A stretch of DNA of 64,000 bases from Pseudomonas fluorescens (lineage in GTDB: Bacteria > Pseudomonadota > Gammaproteobacteria > Pseudomonadales > Pseudomonadaceae), in contig NZ_JSAK01000013.1 of the NCBI RefSeq assembly GCF_000802965.1, forward strand, positions 1 to 64,000, written 5' to 3'. Shown here one piece after another: positions 28,587 through 37,988 of this stretch. Numbering within the stretch: position 1 is the stretch's first letter; every line of letters starts with the position of its first letter. Both the position numbers and the translations under genes were made by a program. The notes beneath the pieces were generated by a model. It did no database searches, was not told the origin of the DNA, and worked only from the letters and a program-made list of their open reading frames with translations.

Positions 28587-29903
28587 TTAATACGCATACC
28601 GCAACATCGTATGCGGCAAATGCCGCAATATAAAAAATCCGAACAACGCCACCATCGCCGGTAATACCAGCCACCAGACCTTGGGTGGCATGGCATTGAG
28701 AGAAGTTTGACGCTGAATTAGCCACAAACTCGCCGCACAAACACACGCTGCCAGCATCGCACCGGCGAGCACATCTGTCGGCCAGTGTGCCCCGAGGTAT
28801 ACGCGGGACAAAGAAATCGCCAGAGGCGGCAAGCATCCCACCAACAGCCAGGTCAGGCGCATCCGTGGCGGTTGTCCGCGCCCGGCCAGTACGGCGAGGG
28901 TCAGGAACAGCGCGAAAGATCCAGAGGCATGGCCGCTGGGCATGCTGTAACTGGTCAGCGGATCACTCAACACTTCCGGGCGCACCCGGGCGAAAAAATG
29001 TTTGGTGGCGGTATTACCCAGTGCAGTGAACAGCAGAGTGCTGCAAGCGAAGATCGCCTGCCGCCATTGCCGGGTAATCAGCAACAGCAGCACCAGCAAG
29101 GCGCTGAATACCAGCATGTTGCGGAATTCGCCGATCAGCGTGAAGACAACGGCGACTTCATCGAGCATCGGGCTGCGGTGTTCCTGCACCAGAGTCATCA
29201 CGCCCTGATCGAGGGCGCTCAGGTGCGAATAGCCGATAAACAGCCCGGCCAGAATCAGAAAACTCATGCCGGCAATGAACATCGTGGCTTTGCGATGCCG
29301 ACGCAGACTGCTGGTTGCGCTCAGGCCGATCATCAGCGCAATGCTGGCCGCGACTATTCCGGCCTGCGGCCAGAAACCCTCGGGCAGCGGCAAACGAATC
29401 GCCGCGCCGGTGGCCCAGCCCGGCAGCAGATACGCCACTGACCATCCGGCCCCGGCCAGCAGGCTGACGGCGAAGAAACGCGGGAAGGGCATGTCGAACA
29501 TCCCGGCCACCATCGGCAGCATGGGGCGCAGCGGGCCGATGAAGCGCCCTACAAGCAAGCTGGCGATGCCGTAGCGCTGAAAGTACGACTCGGCTCCGGC
29601 GATCCATTCCGGGTGATGGCGCAGCCCGGGCAGACGCCGGATGTTCTGATGGAAATGCCGCCCCAGGAAGTACGAAACAACGTCGCCCAGTACCCCGGCG
29701 AGAAATCCCAGCAACAGCGTTTCACTCAATGACAGCGCACCGCTGCCGGCCAGTACCGCCACCGCGAACAGCAACACCGTGCCGGGCACGATCAGCCCGG
29801 CAATCGCCAGGCACTCGATGAAAGCCACGATGAATACCGCCGCCGCCAGCCATTGCGGGTTGACCGTCAACCAACCGGTGACGCTATCGAGCCATGGGCC
29901 CAT
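28587..29903 (-). CDS. DedA-PAP2 fusion: membrane protein with phosphatidic-acid-phosphatase domain
   Basis: 438 residues. Residues 1-190 are a DedA domain (GLIVPGTVLLFAVAVLAGSG, VGRFIGPLRPMLPMVAGMFD). The C-terminal half is a PAP2 phosphatase with all three motifs: KHFFARVRP, PSGHASGS and SRVYLGAHWPTD. The fusion joins a lipid or lipid-carrier flippase-like module to a lipid pyrophosphatase, so undecaprenyl-phosphate or phospholipid recycling is plausible. It starts 124 nt from mpg, on the same strand. Confidence 0.92.
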   Translation of the reverse strand: MGPWLDSVTGWLTVNPQWLAAAVFIVAFIECLAIAGLIVPGTVLLFAVAVLAGSGALSLSETLLLGFLAGVLGDVVSYFLGRHFHQNIRRLPGLRHHPEWIAGAESYFQRYGIASLLVGRFIGPLRPMLPMVAGMFDMPFPRFFAVSLLAGAGWSVAYLLPGWATGAAIRLPLPEGFWPQAGIVAASIALMIGLSATSSLRRHRKATMFIAGMSFLILAGLFIGYSHLSALDQGVMTLVQEHRSPMLDEVAVVFTLIGEFRNMLVFSALLVLLLLITRQWRQAIFACSTLLFTALGNTATKHFFARVRPEVLSDPLTSYSMPSGHASGSFALFLTLAVLAGRGQPPRMRLTWLLVGCLPPLAISLSRVYLGAHWPTDVLAGAMLAACVCAASLWLIQRQTSLNAMPPKVWWLVLPAMVALFGFFILRHLPHTMLRYAY

Positions 29904-29973
29904 AAAAACAACTCCATCAATTCTTCAATAAACCCTGGGCGGGCGCACACCAATCTACTCAACACACAAACCA

Positions 29974-30017
29974 CTGTAGGAGCTGCCGCGGCCCGCGCCT
30001 GCGGCAGCTCCTACAGG
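29974..30017. repeat. Compact paired REP element
   Basis: TGTAGGAGCTGCCGCgg...gcctGCGGCAGCTCCTACA, two arms with almost no spacer, between mpg and the DedA-PAP2 gene. Confidence 0.85.
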
Positions 30018-30026
30018 GGGTTGTGT

Positions 30027-30722
30027 TCACAGCAAAACGTAATCGCGACCTTCGACCTGGCCCCGTCGAAGCGGGTTCCGCGTGCAATAGGCCGCGTAGG
30101 TCGCGTCGACGAAGCGATACATCAAGTGTTCGTCGCGTCCATGGGGGATGCCCAGGCGCGTGGTCTGGATGATATGCACAGGTGTCTGGCCGACATCTTC
30201 CACCAGCAGCACTTCATGGTCGAAACGCTTGGCGTCCCAGACCGGCACCTTCAGGCCCAAAGACTTGCACAGCAAGGTTTGTCCCGCGCAGAGCTTTTGT
30301 GACGGGCGAGGGCGACCTTGGGCGTCGGGGTTGTTCAACAGCATCTGCGCCAGACTCGCCGGCCCGCTCAATTCATCCACCCAAGGGTAGGCGGATTTAA
30401 TCAATACGGCGTTGCCCGGGCCCTGGGCGCTGAAATTCAGGGAATCGCCGCCCCGGGCGTAATACATATAGATGTGGCCGCCATCCAGAAACAAAGCCTT
30501 ACGCTTTTCTGTGTAGCCGAGCGACGCGTGGCTGCCTTTTTCTGCGCAGTAATAGGCTTCGGTCTCGATGATTCGGGCGCTAAGCCACAGGTCGCCGACC
30601 CGGTGGCGGATGACTTTGCCCAGTAACTCCCGGGCCAGAACTTGGGCGTCTCGGTCGAAAAACGCGTCCGCAAGGCCCGTGGGCAGGCTCGTGGCGGACG
30701 CTCGAACAGTCAGGTTGGACAT
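30027..30722 (-). CDS. mpg: DNA-3-methyladenine glycosylase (AAG/MPG family)
   Basis: 231 residues. It removes alkylated purines from DNA to start base-excision repair. Segments typical of the AAG fold are VLARELLGKVIRHRVGD, ARIIETEAYYCAEKGSHASL (catalytic Glu) and GGHIYMYYARGGDSLN. It is the AAG type rather than the HhH Tag/AlkA type. It is divergent from proA. Confidence 0.92.
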   Translation of the reverse strand: MSNLTVRASATSLPTGLADAFFDRDAQVLARELLGKVIRHRVGDLWLSARIIETEAYYCAEKGSHASLGYTEKRKALFLDGGHIYMYYARGGDSLNFSAQGPGNAVLIKSAYPWVDELSGPASLAQMLLNNPDAQGRPRPSQKLCAGQTLLCKSLGLKVPVWDAKRFDHEVLLVEDVGQTPVHIIQTTRLGIPHGRDEHLMYRFVDATYAAYCTRNPLRRGQVEGRDYVLL

Positions 30723-30857
30723 GATGAACGGCGTTTGTCAGGGCTGATTGAGTCGTGATGATAACAATTTGCAGCTTAATCACGGCTGAACGTCGGCAAA
30801 TTGCCCTCCATTTCGACCATCCGCCCGTCACCGCTGTTAGTCAGTGGACGCGACAGC

Positions 30858-30863
30858 TATAAT
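30858..30863 (+). promoter_or_regulatory. Candidate -10 box for the proA-lipA cluster
   Basis: TATAAT lies 49-54 nt before the proA ATG. The -35 at normal spacing is weak (TGTTAG). It is the only good -10 match seen in the mpg-proA gap. Confidence 0.45.
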
Positions 30864-30911
30864 CTGCCGCTTTACTCTTTACCACGACCTTGGAAAAGAC
30901 CACGCCAGACC

Positions 30912-32183
30912 ATGACTGAGCCCGTTCTTGACTACATGACCCGCCTGGGTCGCGCTGCCCGCGAGGCTTCCCGCGTCATCGGCCGTGCTAGCACTGCGCA
31001 GAAAAACCGTGCGCTGCAGGCGGCTGCCAACGCGCTGGACGCTGCACGCGCCGAGTTGACCGCTGCCAATGAGCTGGACTTGGCAGCTGGCCGCGCCAAT
31101 GGTCTGGAACCGGCGCTGCTCGAGCGTCTGGCGCTGACTCCGGCGCGTATCGACGGGATGATCGTCGGGCTGCGTCAGGTCGCTGCACTGCCGGACCCGG
31201 TGGGCGCGATCCGCGACATGAGCTATCGGCCGTCGGGTATCCAGGTCGGCAAGATGCGCGTGCCGCTGGGTGTGATCGGGATCATCTACGAGTCTCGGCC
31301 AAACGTGACCATCGATGCTGCCAGCCTGTGCCTGAAGTCCGGCAACGCGACCATCCTTCGTGGCGGCTCCGAAGCCATTCATTCGAACCGAGCCATTGCC
31401 GCCTGCATCCAGCGCGGCCTGGCCGAGGCCGATCTGCCGGCCGCCGTGGTGCAAGTGGTCGAAACCACTGACCGTGCCGCCGTTGGCGCCCTAATCACCA
31501 TGCCCGAATACGTCGACGTCATCGTGCCCCGTGGCGGCCGTGGCCTGATCGAGCGCGTCAGCCGTGACGCCCGCGTGCCGGTGATCAAGCATCTGGACGG
31601 CATCTGCCACGTTTACGTGAGCGAGCGCGCCGACCTGGCGAAAGCCCAACGCATTGCATTCAACGCCAAGACGTACCGTTATGGCATCTGCGGTGCGATG
31701 GAAACGCTGCTGGTCGATGAATCCATTGCGAAAGATTTCCTGCCGTCGATGGCTGCCCAGTTCCGCGAAAAAGGCGTCGAGCTGCGTGGCTGCGAGCGCA
31801 CCCGGGCGATCATCGATGCCGTACCGGCCACCGAAGAAGACTGGAGCACCGAGTACCTGGCGCCGATTCTGTCGATCCGCGTGGTCGACGGGCTGGACCA
31901 GGCCATCGAACACATCAACCATTACGGCTCTCACCACACCGATTCGATTGTCAGCGAACACCAGGGCGACACCCGGCGTTTCGTGGCTGAAGTCGACTCT
32001 TCGTCGGTGATGATCAACACCCCGACGTGCTTCGCCGATGGCTTTGAATACGGATTGGGTGCCGAGATCGGCATTTCTACTGATAAGCTGCACGCCCGCG
32101 GACCGGTGGGCCTCGAAGGTCTGACCTGCGAGAAGTACATCGTGGTCGGTGATGGCCAGCTGCGCGGACAGGAGTCGGTCTGA
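30912..32183 (+). CDS. proA: Gamma-glutamyl phosphate reductase
   Basis: 423 residues. It reduces gamma-glutamyl phosphate to glutamate semialdehyde with NADPH, the second step of proline synthesis. Signatures are [39 protein letters not shown] and the catalytic-cysteine region [12 protein letters not shown]. The ATG at 30912 ([13 protein letters not shown]) matches the usual N terminus; the 37-codon extension upstream is rejected. It is the first gene of a long forward cluster. Confidence 0.96.
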   Translation: MTEPVLDYMTRLGRAAREASRVIGRASTAQKNRALQAAANALDAARAELTAANELDLAAGRANGLEPALLERLALTPARIDGMIVGLRQVAALPDPVGAIRDMSYRPSGIQVGKMRVPLGVIGIIYESRPNVTIDAASLCLKSGNATILRGGSEAIHSNRAIAACIQRGLAEADLPAAVVQVVETTDRAAVGALITMPEYVDVIVPRGGRGLIERVSRDARVPVIKHLDGICHVYVSERADLAKAQRIAFNAKTYRYGICGAMETLLVDESIAKDFLPSMAAQFREKGVELRGCERTRAIIDAVPATEEDWSTEYLAPILSIRVVDGLDQAIEHINHYGSHHTDSIVSEHQGDTRRFVAEVDSSSVMINTPTCFADGFEYGLGAEIGISTDKLHARGPVGLEGLTCEKYIVVGDGQLRGQESV

Positions 32184-32184
32184 C

Positions 32185-32874
32185 TTGGGCGACCTCGACC
32201 CGTCAGCCCCGGTAACCGCCAGCGCGCCTCGACCTCGACGCATCGGCGTACTGGGCGGGACTTTCGACCCGGTGCACATCGGCCATTTGCGTGGTGCGCT
32301 GGAAGTCGCCGAATCGCTGGCGCTCGATGAGCTGCGTCTGACACCCAGTGCCAGGCCGCCCCATCGGAATACGCCGCAAGTGTCGGCGAAGGACCGTCTG
32401 GCAATGGTCGAGTGCGCGGTGGCCGGTGTGGCGCCGTTGGTGGTGGACGCCCGCGAATTGCAGCGGGACAAACCGTCCTACACCATTGATACCCTGGAGT
32501 TGATGCGTGCCGAAATGGCCGCCGAGACCCAGGTTTTTCTGCTTTTGGGCTGGGACGCATTTTGCGGCCTGCCCACTTGGCACCGCTGGGAAGAGTTGCT
32601 CCAGCATTGCCATATCCTGGTGTTGCAACGCCCGGATGCCGACAGCGAACCGCCGGATGCCTTGCGCAACCTGCTGGCAGCGCGCTCGGTGAGCGACCCG
32701 CTGGCCCTCAAAGGGCCGAGTGGACAGATTGCATTCGTCTGGCAGACGCCGCTCGCGGTATCCGCCACCCAGATCCGTCAACTGCTGGCCAGCGGTAAGT
32801 CGGTACGTTTCCTGGTGCCCGACGCGGTCCTGGCCTACATCGATGCGCACGGACTCTACCGTGCGTCGAACTGA
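32185..32874 (+). CDS. nadD: Nicotinate-mononucleotide adenylyltransferase
   Basis: 229 residues if started at TTG 32185, which has AGGAG about 10 nt upstream. ATG codons at 32149/32152 inside proA are alternatives. It makes deamido-NAD from nicotinate mononucleotide and ATP. The nucleotidyltransferase motif [12 protein letters not shown] and the C-terminal SATQIRQLL are intact. The N terminus before RRIGVLGG is longer and Pro/Ala-rich compared with homologues, so the true start is uncertain. Confidence 0.92.
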   Translation: MGDLDPSAPVTASAPRPRRIGVLGGTFDPVHIGHLRGALEVAESLALDELRLTPSARPPHRNTPQVSAKDRLAMVECAVAGVAPLVVDARELQRDKPSYTIDTLELMRAEMAAETQVFLLLGWDAFCGLPTWHRWEELLQHCHILVLQRPDADSEPPDALRNLLAARSVSDPLALKGPSGQIAFVWQTPLAVSATQIRQLLASGKSVRFLVPDAVLAYIDAHGLYRASN

Positions 32875-32947
32875 ATAGGAGTGCCTCAAGGCACGTAGCA
32901 ACAACGTGTATTGAAGCGCCCGAACATACGAGCAAAACGAGTTTTAT

Positions 32948-33442
32948 ATGACGAACAACGAAGTAAACAAAGTTAAGCGCAAAGGCACGTTCAAGAGCGC
33001 TCCGCTGCCAGAAAAGGTGCTCGCTGCCGAGCCGCCTAAAGGCGACGAGATGGTCAAAATCGCCGTAGCCGCCCTGGAAGACGTCAAGGCCCAGGACGTG
33101 CTGGTCATCGACGTTCGCGACAAGCAGAGCATCACTGACTACATGATCATCGCTACCGGTACCTCCAACCGTCAGATCGGCGCGATGCTGGACAAGGTCC
33201 GTGAAGCCGTCAAAGCCCTGGGCATCAAGCCACTGGGTGAAGAAGGCAAGGGCGACAGTGACTGGGTGCTGCTGGACATGGACGACGTGATCGTCCACAT
33301 GATGACCTCCAACGCCCGTCAGTTCTACGACCTGGAGCGCCTGTGGAAAGGTGCCGAGCAGAGCCGTGCCGCCGATGGCAAACACCACAGTCCTGAAGTT
33401 GGTCACGAGCATTTCAACAAGCTCAACAAAGACCAGGAATAA
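32948..33442 (+). CDS. rsfS: Ribosomal silencing factor RsfS
   Basis: 164 residues. It binds ribosomal protein L14 on the 50S subunit and blocks subunit joining in starvation. The core covers about residues 35-140 (VKIAVAALEDVKAQDVLVID, SDWVLLDMDDVIVHMM, RQFYDLERLW). The first about 34 residues are a Lys-rich extension. A shorter start at the internal Met (MVKIAV) cannot be excluded. It lies between nadD and rlmH, the standard order. Confidence 0.93.
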   Translation: MTNNEVNKVKRKGTFKSAPLPEKVLAAEPPKGDEMVKIAVAALEDVKAQDVLVIDVRDKQSITDYMIIATGTSNRQIGAMLDKVREAVKALGIKPLGEEGKGDSDWVLLDMDDVIVHMMTSNARQFYDLERLWKGAEQSRAADGKHHSPEVGHEHFNKLNKDQE

Positions 33443-33451
33443 GGAACGGCT

Positions 33452-33919
33452 GTGCGACTGCGACTGATCGCCGTCGGTTCACGCATGCCCAAATGGGTGG
33501 AAGAGGGCTGGCATGAATATGCCAAGCGTCTTCCGTCCGAGCTGGCGCTGGAACTGGTGGAAATTCCGCTCAACACCCGGGGCAAGAATGCCGACGTGGC
33601 GCGCTTCATCCGTCAGGAAGGCGAAGCCATGCTGGCCAAGGTCGGGCCTAACGAGCGCGTTGTGACCCTCGAAGTCCACGGCAAGCCCTGGAGCACCGAG
33701 CAACTGGCGGTCGAACTCGATCGCTGGCGGCTGGACTCGCGCACGGTGAATTTCATGGTCGGCGGCCCCGAAGGGCTGGCGCCGGAAGTGTGTGCCCGTG
33801 CGGATCAGCGCTGGTCGTTGTCGCCATTGACGTTGCCGCACCCGCTGGTGCGAATCCTGATCGGCGAACAGCTGTATCGTGCCTGGACAGTGCTGTCCGG
33901 CCACCCTTACCACAAGTAG
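33452..33919 (+). CDS. rlmH: 23S rRNA pseudouridine-1915 N3-methyltransferase
   Basis: 155 residues, the full length of the SPOUT-class enzyme that methylates pseudouridine 1915 in helix 69 of 23S rRNA. The N-terminal [17 protein letters not shown] and C-terminal knot [36 protein letters not shown] are characteristic. It is 9 nt after rsfS and directly before mrdA. Confidence 0.97.
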   Translation: MRLRLIAVGSRMPKWVEEGWHEYAKRLPSELALELVEIPLNTRGKNADVARFIRQEGEAMLAKVGPNERVVTLEVHGKPWSTEQLAVELDRWRLDSRTVNFMVGGPEGLAPEVCARADQRWSLSPLTLPHPLVRILIGEQLYRAWTVLSGHPYHK

Positions 33920-33929
33920 TTCTGCCCTC

Positions 33930-35825
33930 ATGCCTCAGCCGATCCGCATCAAGGACCACGAAAAAGACGCCCGTCTGGTGCGTGGCCGCGTCGTGTTCGG
34001 GGCAATTGCGGTCGTGGCGCTGATCGGCGTGTTGATTGCGCGCCTGTATTTCCTCCAGGTGATCCAGTACGACTACCACTCGACCCTGTCGGAAAACAAC
34101 CGCGTCCACGTGCAGCCGATTCCGCCGACCCGCGGGTTGATTTTCGACCGCAATGGCGTGGTGATTGCCGACAACCGGCCGAGCTTCAGCCTGAGCATGA
34201 CCCGCGAACGCTCCGGCGATTGGCAGCAAGTGCTCGACGTGATCGTCGAGGTGCTGGAACTGACGCCTGAAGACCGGGTGATTTTCGAGAAGCGCATGCG
34301 CCAGGGGCGTCGGCCGTTCGAGCCGGTGCCGATCCTGTTTGAGTTGACCGAAGAGCAGATCGCCCGCATCGCCGTGAACCAGTTCCGGTTGCCGGGGGTG
34401 GAAGTGGTCGCGCAATTGGTTCGGCACTACCCGCAGGGCGCGCACTTTGCGCACTCGGTGGGCTACATGGGGCGGATCAACGAGAAAGAGCTGAAAACGC
34501 TCGATCCAGTGAGCTACAGCGGCACCCATCAAATTGGTAAAACCGGCATCGAGCGCTTCTACGAGCCGGAGCTGCACGGTCAGGTCGGTTACGAGGAAGT
34601 CGAGACCAACGCTCGGGGCCGTGTATTGCGGGTGCTCAAGCGTACCGAACCGATTTCCGGCAAAGACATCGTCCTGAGCCTGGACATCAAACTGCAGGAA
34701 GCCGCCGAAGCCGCGCTCGGTGGTCGCCGTGGCGCAGTGGTAGCCCTGGACCCGAAAACCGGCGAAGTACTGGCGATGGTCAGTCAGCCGAGTTTCGACC
34801 CGAACCTGTTTGTTACCGGCATCAGCTCCAAGGCTTATTCCGAACTGCGCGATTCCATTGATCGACCGCTGTTCAACCGCGTGCTGCGCGGTCTGTACCC
34901 GCCGGGCTCGACGATCAAGCCAGCGGTGGCGATTGCCGGTCTGGACGCCGGCGTAGTGACGGCTTCGACCCGGGTGTTCGACCCCGGTTATTACATGCTG
35001 CCCAACTACGATCACAAGTACCGCAACTGGAACCGCACCGGTGACGGCTTCGTCGACCTCGACACGGCGATCATGCGTTCCAACGACACCTACTTCTATG
35101 ACCTGGCCCACAAGCTGGGGATCGATCGGTTGTCGGCATACATGACCAAGTTCGGCATCGGTCAGAAAGTCTCTTTGGACATGTTCGAAGAGTCGCCGGG
35201 CTTGATGCCGACGCGGGAGTGGAAGCGTGCGACGCGCCGCCAGGCGTGGTTCCCTGGTGAAACGCTGATTCTGGGGATCGGCCAGGGCTACATGCAGTCG
35301 ACTCCGTTGCAACTGGCCCAGGCCACGGCGCTGGTGGCCAACAAAGGCATCTGGAACCGTCCGCACCTGGCCAAGACCATCGAAGGCGAGAAACCGGTGG
35401 ATGAGAACCCGATGCCGGACATCATCCTGCGTGACCCGTCCGACTGGAACAAGGTCAACCACGGCATGCAACAGGTGATGCACGGCGCCCGCGGTACGGC
35501 GCGCAAAGCGTCGATCGGTGCGCAATACCGCATCGCCGGCAAGAGCGGTACGGCCCAGGTGGTCGCGATCAAGCAGGGCGAGAAGTACGACCGCTCCAAG
35601 GTTCAGGAGCGCCACCGCGACCACGCCTTGTTCGTTGGTTTTGCACCGGCCGACGACCCTAAAATCGTGGTCTCGGTGATGGTCGAAAACGGTGAGTCCG
35701 GCTCCGGCGTTGCTGCGCCGGTGGTGCGGCAGATCATGGACGCCTGGCTCCTGGGCCAGGACGGCCGGTTGAAGCCCGAATACGCCAGCCCTATCAGTGC
35801 AGAGGCAACCGCCCGTGATGAATAA
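33930..35825 (+). CDS. mrdA: Penicillin-binding protein 2 (cell elongation transpeptidase)
   Basis: 631 residues. One N-terminal membrane segment (about 20-42), a PBP dimerisation domain (PTRGLIFDRNGVVIADNRPS) and a transpeptidase domain follow. Active-site motifs are STIK (in YPPGSTIKPAV), SND (RSNDTYFY) and KSGTAQ. It crosslinks peptidoglycan in the elongasome with RodA, whose start overlaps its stop by 8 nt. The very long antisense frame across this gene is a shadow. Confidence 0.97.
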   Translation: MPQPIRIKDHEKDARLVRGRVVFGAIAVVALIGVLIARLYFLQVIQYDYHSTLSENNRVHVQPIPPTRGLIFDRNGVVIADNRPSFSLSMTRERSGDWQQVLDVIVEVLELTPEDRVIFEKRMRQGRRPFEPVPILFELTEEQIARIAVNQFRLPGVEVVAQLVRHYPQGAHFAHSVGYMGRINEKELKTLDPVSYSGTHQIGKTGIERFYEPELHGQVGYEEVETNARGRVLRVLKRTEPISGKDIVLSLDIKLQEAAEAALGGRRGAVVALDPKTGEVLAMVSQPSFDPNLFVTGISSKAYSELRDSIDRPLFNRVLRGLYPPGSTIKPAVAIAGLDAGVVTASTRVFDPGYYMLPNYDHKYRNWNRTGDGFVDLDTAIMRSNDTYFYDLAHKLGIDRLSAYMTKFGIGQKVSLDMFEESPGLMPTREWKRATRRQAWFPGETLILGIGQGYMQSTPLQLAQATALVANKGIWNRPHLAKTIEGEKPVDENPMPDIILRDPSDWNKVNHGMQQVMHGARGTARKASIGAQYRIAGKSGTAQVVAIKQGEKYDRSKVQERHRDHALFVGFAPADDPKIVVSVMVENGESGSGVAAPVVRQIMDAWLLGQDGRLKPEYASPISAEATARDE

Positions 35826-36960
35826 TTTTGACCGCATGCTCTCCAGTGAGGATGTGATGCGTCGCCGCGCGACGCTGCTGCAACGCCTGCACATCGACGG
35901 GCCGCTGCTGATTTTGCTGCTGACTCTCGCCGCCGGCAGCCTGTTCGTGCTGTATTCCGCCAGTGGCAAAAGCTGGGATCTGTTAGCCAAGCAAGCCACT
36001 TCGTTCGGCATCGGTCTGGTGTCGATGATCGTCATCGCCCAGTTCGAGCCGCGCTTCATGGCTCGCTGGGTACCGGTCGGCTACGTGGTTGGCGTGCTGT
36101 TGCTGGTGGTGGTGGACGTGATGGGGCACAACGCCATGGGTGCCACGCGCTGGATCAACATCCCCGGTGTAATCCGCTTCCAGCCTTCGGAATTCATGAA
36201 GATCCTGATGCCGGCGACCATCGCCTGGTATCTGTCCAAACGCACCTTGCCGCCGCAACTCAAGCATGTCGGCATCAGCCTGATGCTGATTGGCGTTCCG
36301 TTCATCCTGATCGTGCGCCAACCGGACCTTGGCACTTCGCTGCTGATCCTCGCCGGCGGCGCATTCGTGCTGTTCATGGGCGGCCTGCGCTGGCGCTGGA
36401 TTCTCAGCGTTCTCGCCGCTGCCGTACCAGTCGCCGTAGCGATGTGGTTCTTCATCATGCACGACTACCAGAAGCAACGGATCCTGACCTTCCTCGACCC
36501 GGAAAGCGATCCACTGGGCACTGGCTGGAACATCATTCAGTCCAAGGCGGCCATCGGCTCCGGCGGCGTGTTCGGCAAGGGCTGGTTGCTCGGCACCCAG
36601 TCGCACCTGGATTTCCTGCCGGAAAGCCACACCGACTTCATTATTGCGGTCATGGGTGAAGAGTTCGGTCTGGTGGGCATTTGCGCACTGCTGCTGATCT
36701 ACCTGCTGTTGATCGGTCGTGGCCTGGTGATTACCGCCCAGGCCCAGACTTTGTTCGGCAAGTTGCTGGCGGGCGCGCTGACCATGACGTTTTTTGTATA
36801 TGTTTTCGTCAACATCGGTATGGTCAGTGGCCTGTTGCCGGTGGTGGGGGTGCCGTTGCCATTCATTAGCTACGGAGGAACTTCGCTGGTGACGCTGCTG
36901 TCAGCGTTTGGGGTTTTGATGTCGATCCATACCCATCGTAAGTGGATCGCGCAGGTTTGA
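35818..36960 (+). CDS. mrdB: RodA peptidoglycan glycosyltransferase (SEDS family)
   Basis: 380 residues with about ten membrane segments. SEDS signatures are ARFMARWVPVGY-like early loops, VIRFQPSEFMKILMP, TGWNIIQSKAAIGSGGVFGK and the terminal PLPFISYGGTSLVTLLSAFG. It polymerises glycan strands with PBP2 in rod-shape growth. The start overlaps the mrdA stop, so the two are coupled. Residues before MRRRAT may be an extension. Confidence 0.97.
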   Translation: MNNFDRMLSSEDVMRRRATLLQRLHIDGPLLILLLTLAAGSLFVLYSASGKSWDLLAKQATSFGIGLVSMIVIAQFEPRFMARWVPVGYVVGVLLLVVVDVMGHNAMGATRWINIPGVIRFQPSEFMKILMPATIAWYLSKRTLPPQLKHVGISLMLIGVPFILIVRQPDLGTSLLILAGGAFVLFMGGLRWRWILSVLAAAVPVAVAMWFFIMHDYQKQRILTFLDPESDPLGTGWNIIQSKAAIGSGGVFGKGWLLGTQSHLDFLPESHTDFIIAVMGEEFGLVGICALLLIYLLLIGRGLVITAQAQTLFGKLLAGALTMTFFVYVFVNIGMVSGLLPVVGVPLPFISYGGTSLVTLLSAFGVLMSIHTHRKWIAQV

Positions 36961-36977
36961 ATAAGGTGAAGATTTCA

Positions 36978-37988
36978 ATGCAAGTAATGCGTGGCTGGGC
37001 GACTCGATACGCGCCATGGGTCGGCCTGGTAAGCATCCTTGGCACTGCGCAGGAAGCGTTGGCCGGCGATTACGAAGGCTCGCCTCAGGTGGCCGAATTC
37101 GTCGGTGAAATGACCCGCGACTACGGTTTCGCCGGCGAACAACTGATGGGCGTGTTCCGCGAAGCCGAGCGCAAGCAGTCGATTCTGGACGCGATTTCGA
37201 AACCCGCAGAACGGGTCAAGCAGTGGAGCGAATATCGCCCGATGTTCATCACCGATGCGCGCATCGCCCGTGGTGTGGATTTCTGGCGTCAGCATGAGGC
37301 GGTCCTGGCCCGGGCGGAGCAGGAATACGGTGTGCCGGCCCAGGTGATCGTCTCGATCATCGGTGTTGAGACCTTTTTCGGACGTAATACCGGCAATTTC
37401 CGGGTAGTTGATGCCTTGTCGACCCTGGGTTTCGACTATCCTCCCCGTGCCGAATTTTTCCGCAAGGAATTACGTGAATTCCTGCTGCTGGCCCGTGAAG
37501 AGCAGGTCGATCCGTTGACCCTCAAAGGCTCCTACGCCGGTGCCATGGGCTTGCCTCAGTTCATGCCGAGCAGCTTTCGCGCCTATGCGGTGGATTTCGA
37601 CGGTGACGGCCACATCAATATCTGGACCAATCCTGACGATGCGATTGGCAGCGTTGCCAGTTACTTCAAGCGTCATGGCTGGGTCGCCGGTGAGTCGGTG
37701 GTCAGCCGCGCTGATGTGCGCGGCGATCAGGCGGACGAAGGTTTGACCACAGGCATCGAGCCGACTAAAACCGTCGGAGAGTTGCGGGCCCTGGGCTGGT
37801 CAAGTCATGATGCGCTGCGCGATGATATGCCGGTTACCGCTTTCCGGCTGGAAGGCGACAAGGGTCCCGAATACTGGATGGGCCTGAAGAATTTCTACGC
37901 AATCACGCGTTATAACCGCAGCGTGATGTACGCCATGGCCGTACATCAACTGTCTGAACAGCTGGTCCAAGCACGGGGCGTCAAGTAA
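36978..37988 (+). CDS. mltB: Lytic murein transglycosylase B
   Basis: 336 residues. It cleaves the MurNAc-GlcNAc bond to give 1,6-anhydro ends. The ATG at 36978 follows AAGGTGA. The N-terminal segment GWATRYAPWVGLVSILGTAQEALAG looks like a cleavable signal without a lipobox, so it is likely a soluble periplasmic (SltB-type) form. The catalytic Glu lies in IIGVETFFGRNTGNFRV. YAGAMGLPQFMPSSFRAYAV is a further family motif. Located between rodA and rlpA. Confidence 0.93.
   Translation: MQVMRGWATRYAPWVGLVSILGTAQEALAGDYEGSPQVAEFVGEMTRDYGFAGEQLMGVFREAERKQSILDAISKPAERVKQWSEYRPMFITDARIARGVDFWRQHEAVLARAEQEYGVPAQVIVSIIGVETFFGRNTGNFRVVDALSTLGFDYPPRAEFFRKELREFLLLAREEQVDPLTLKGSYAGAMGLPQFMPSSFRAYAVDFDGDGHINIWTNPDDAIGSVASYFKRHGWVAGESVVSRADVRGDQADEGLTTGIEPTKTVGELRALGWSSHDALRDDMPVTAFRLEGDKGPEYWMGLKNFYAITRYNRSVMYAMAVHQLSEQLVQARGVK

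Noticed and set aside
33753..36059. 768-codon minus-strand open frame opposite rlmH/mrdA
   Set aside because: It is His/Arg/Gln-rich with no domain, and mirrors the codon bias of mrdA, whose catalytic motifs are all intact on the plus strand.
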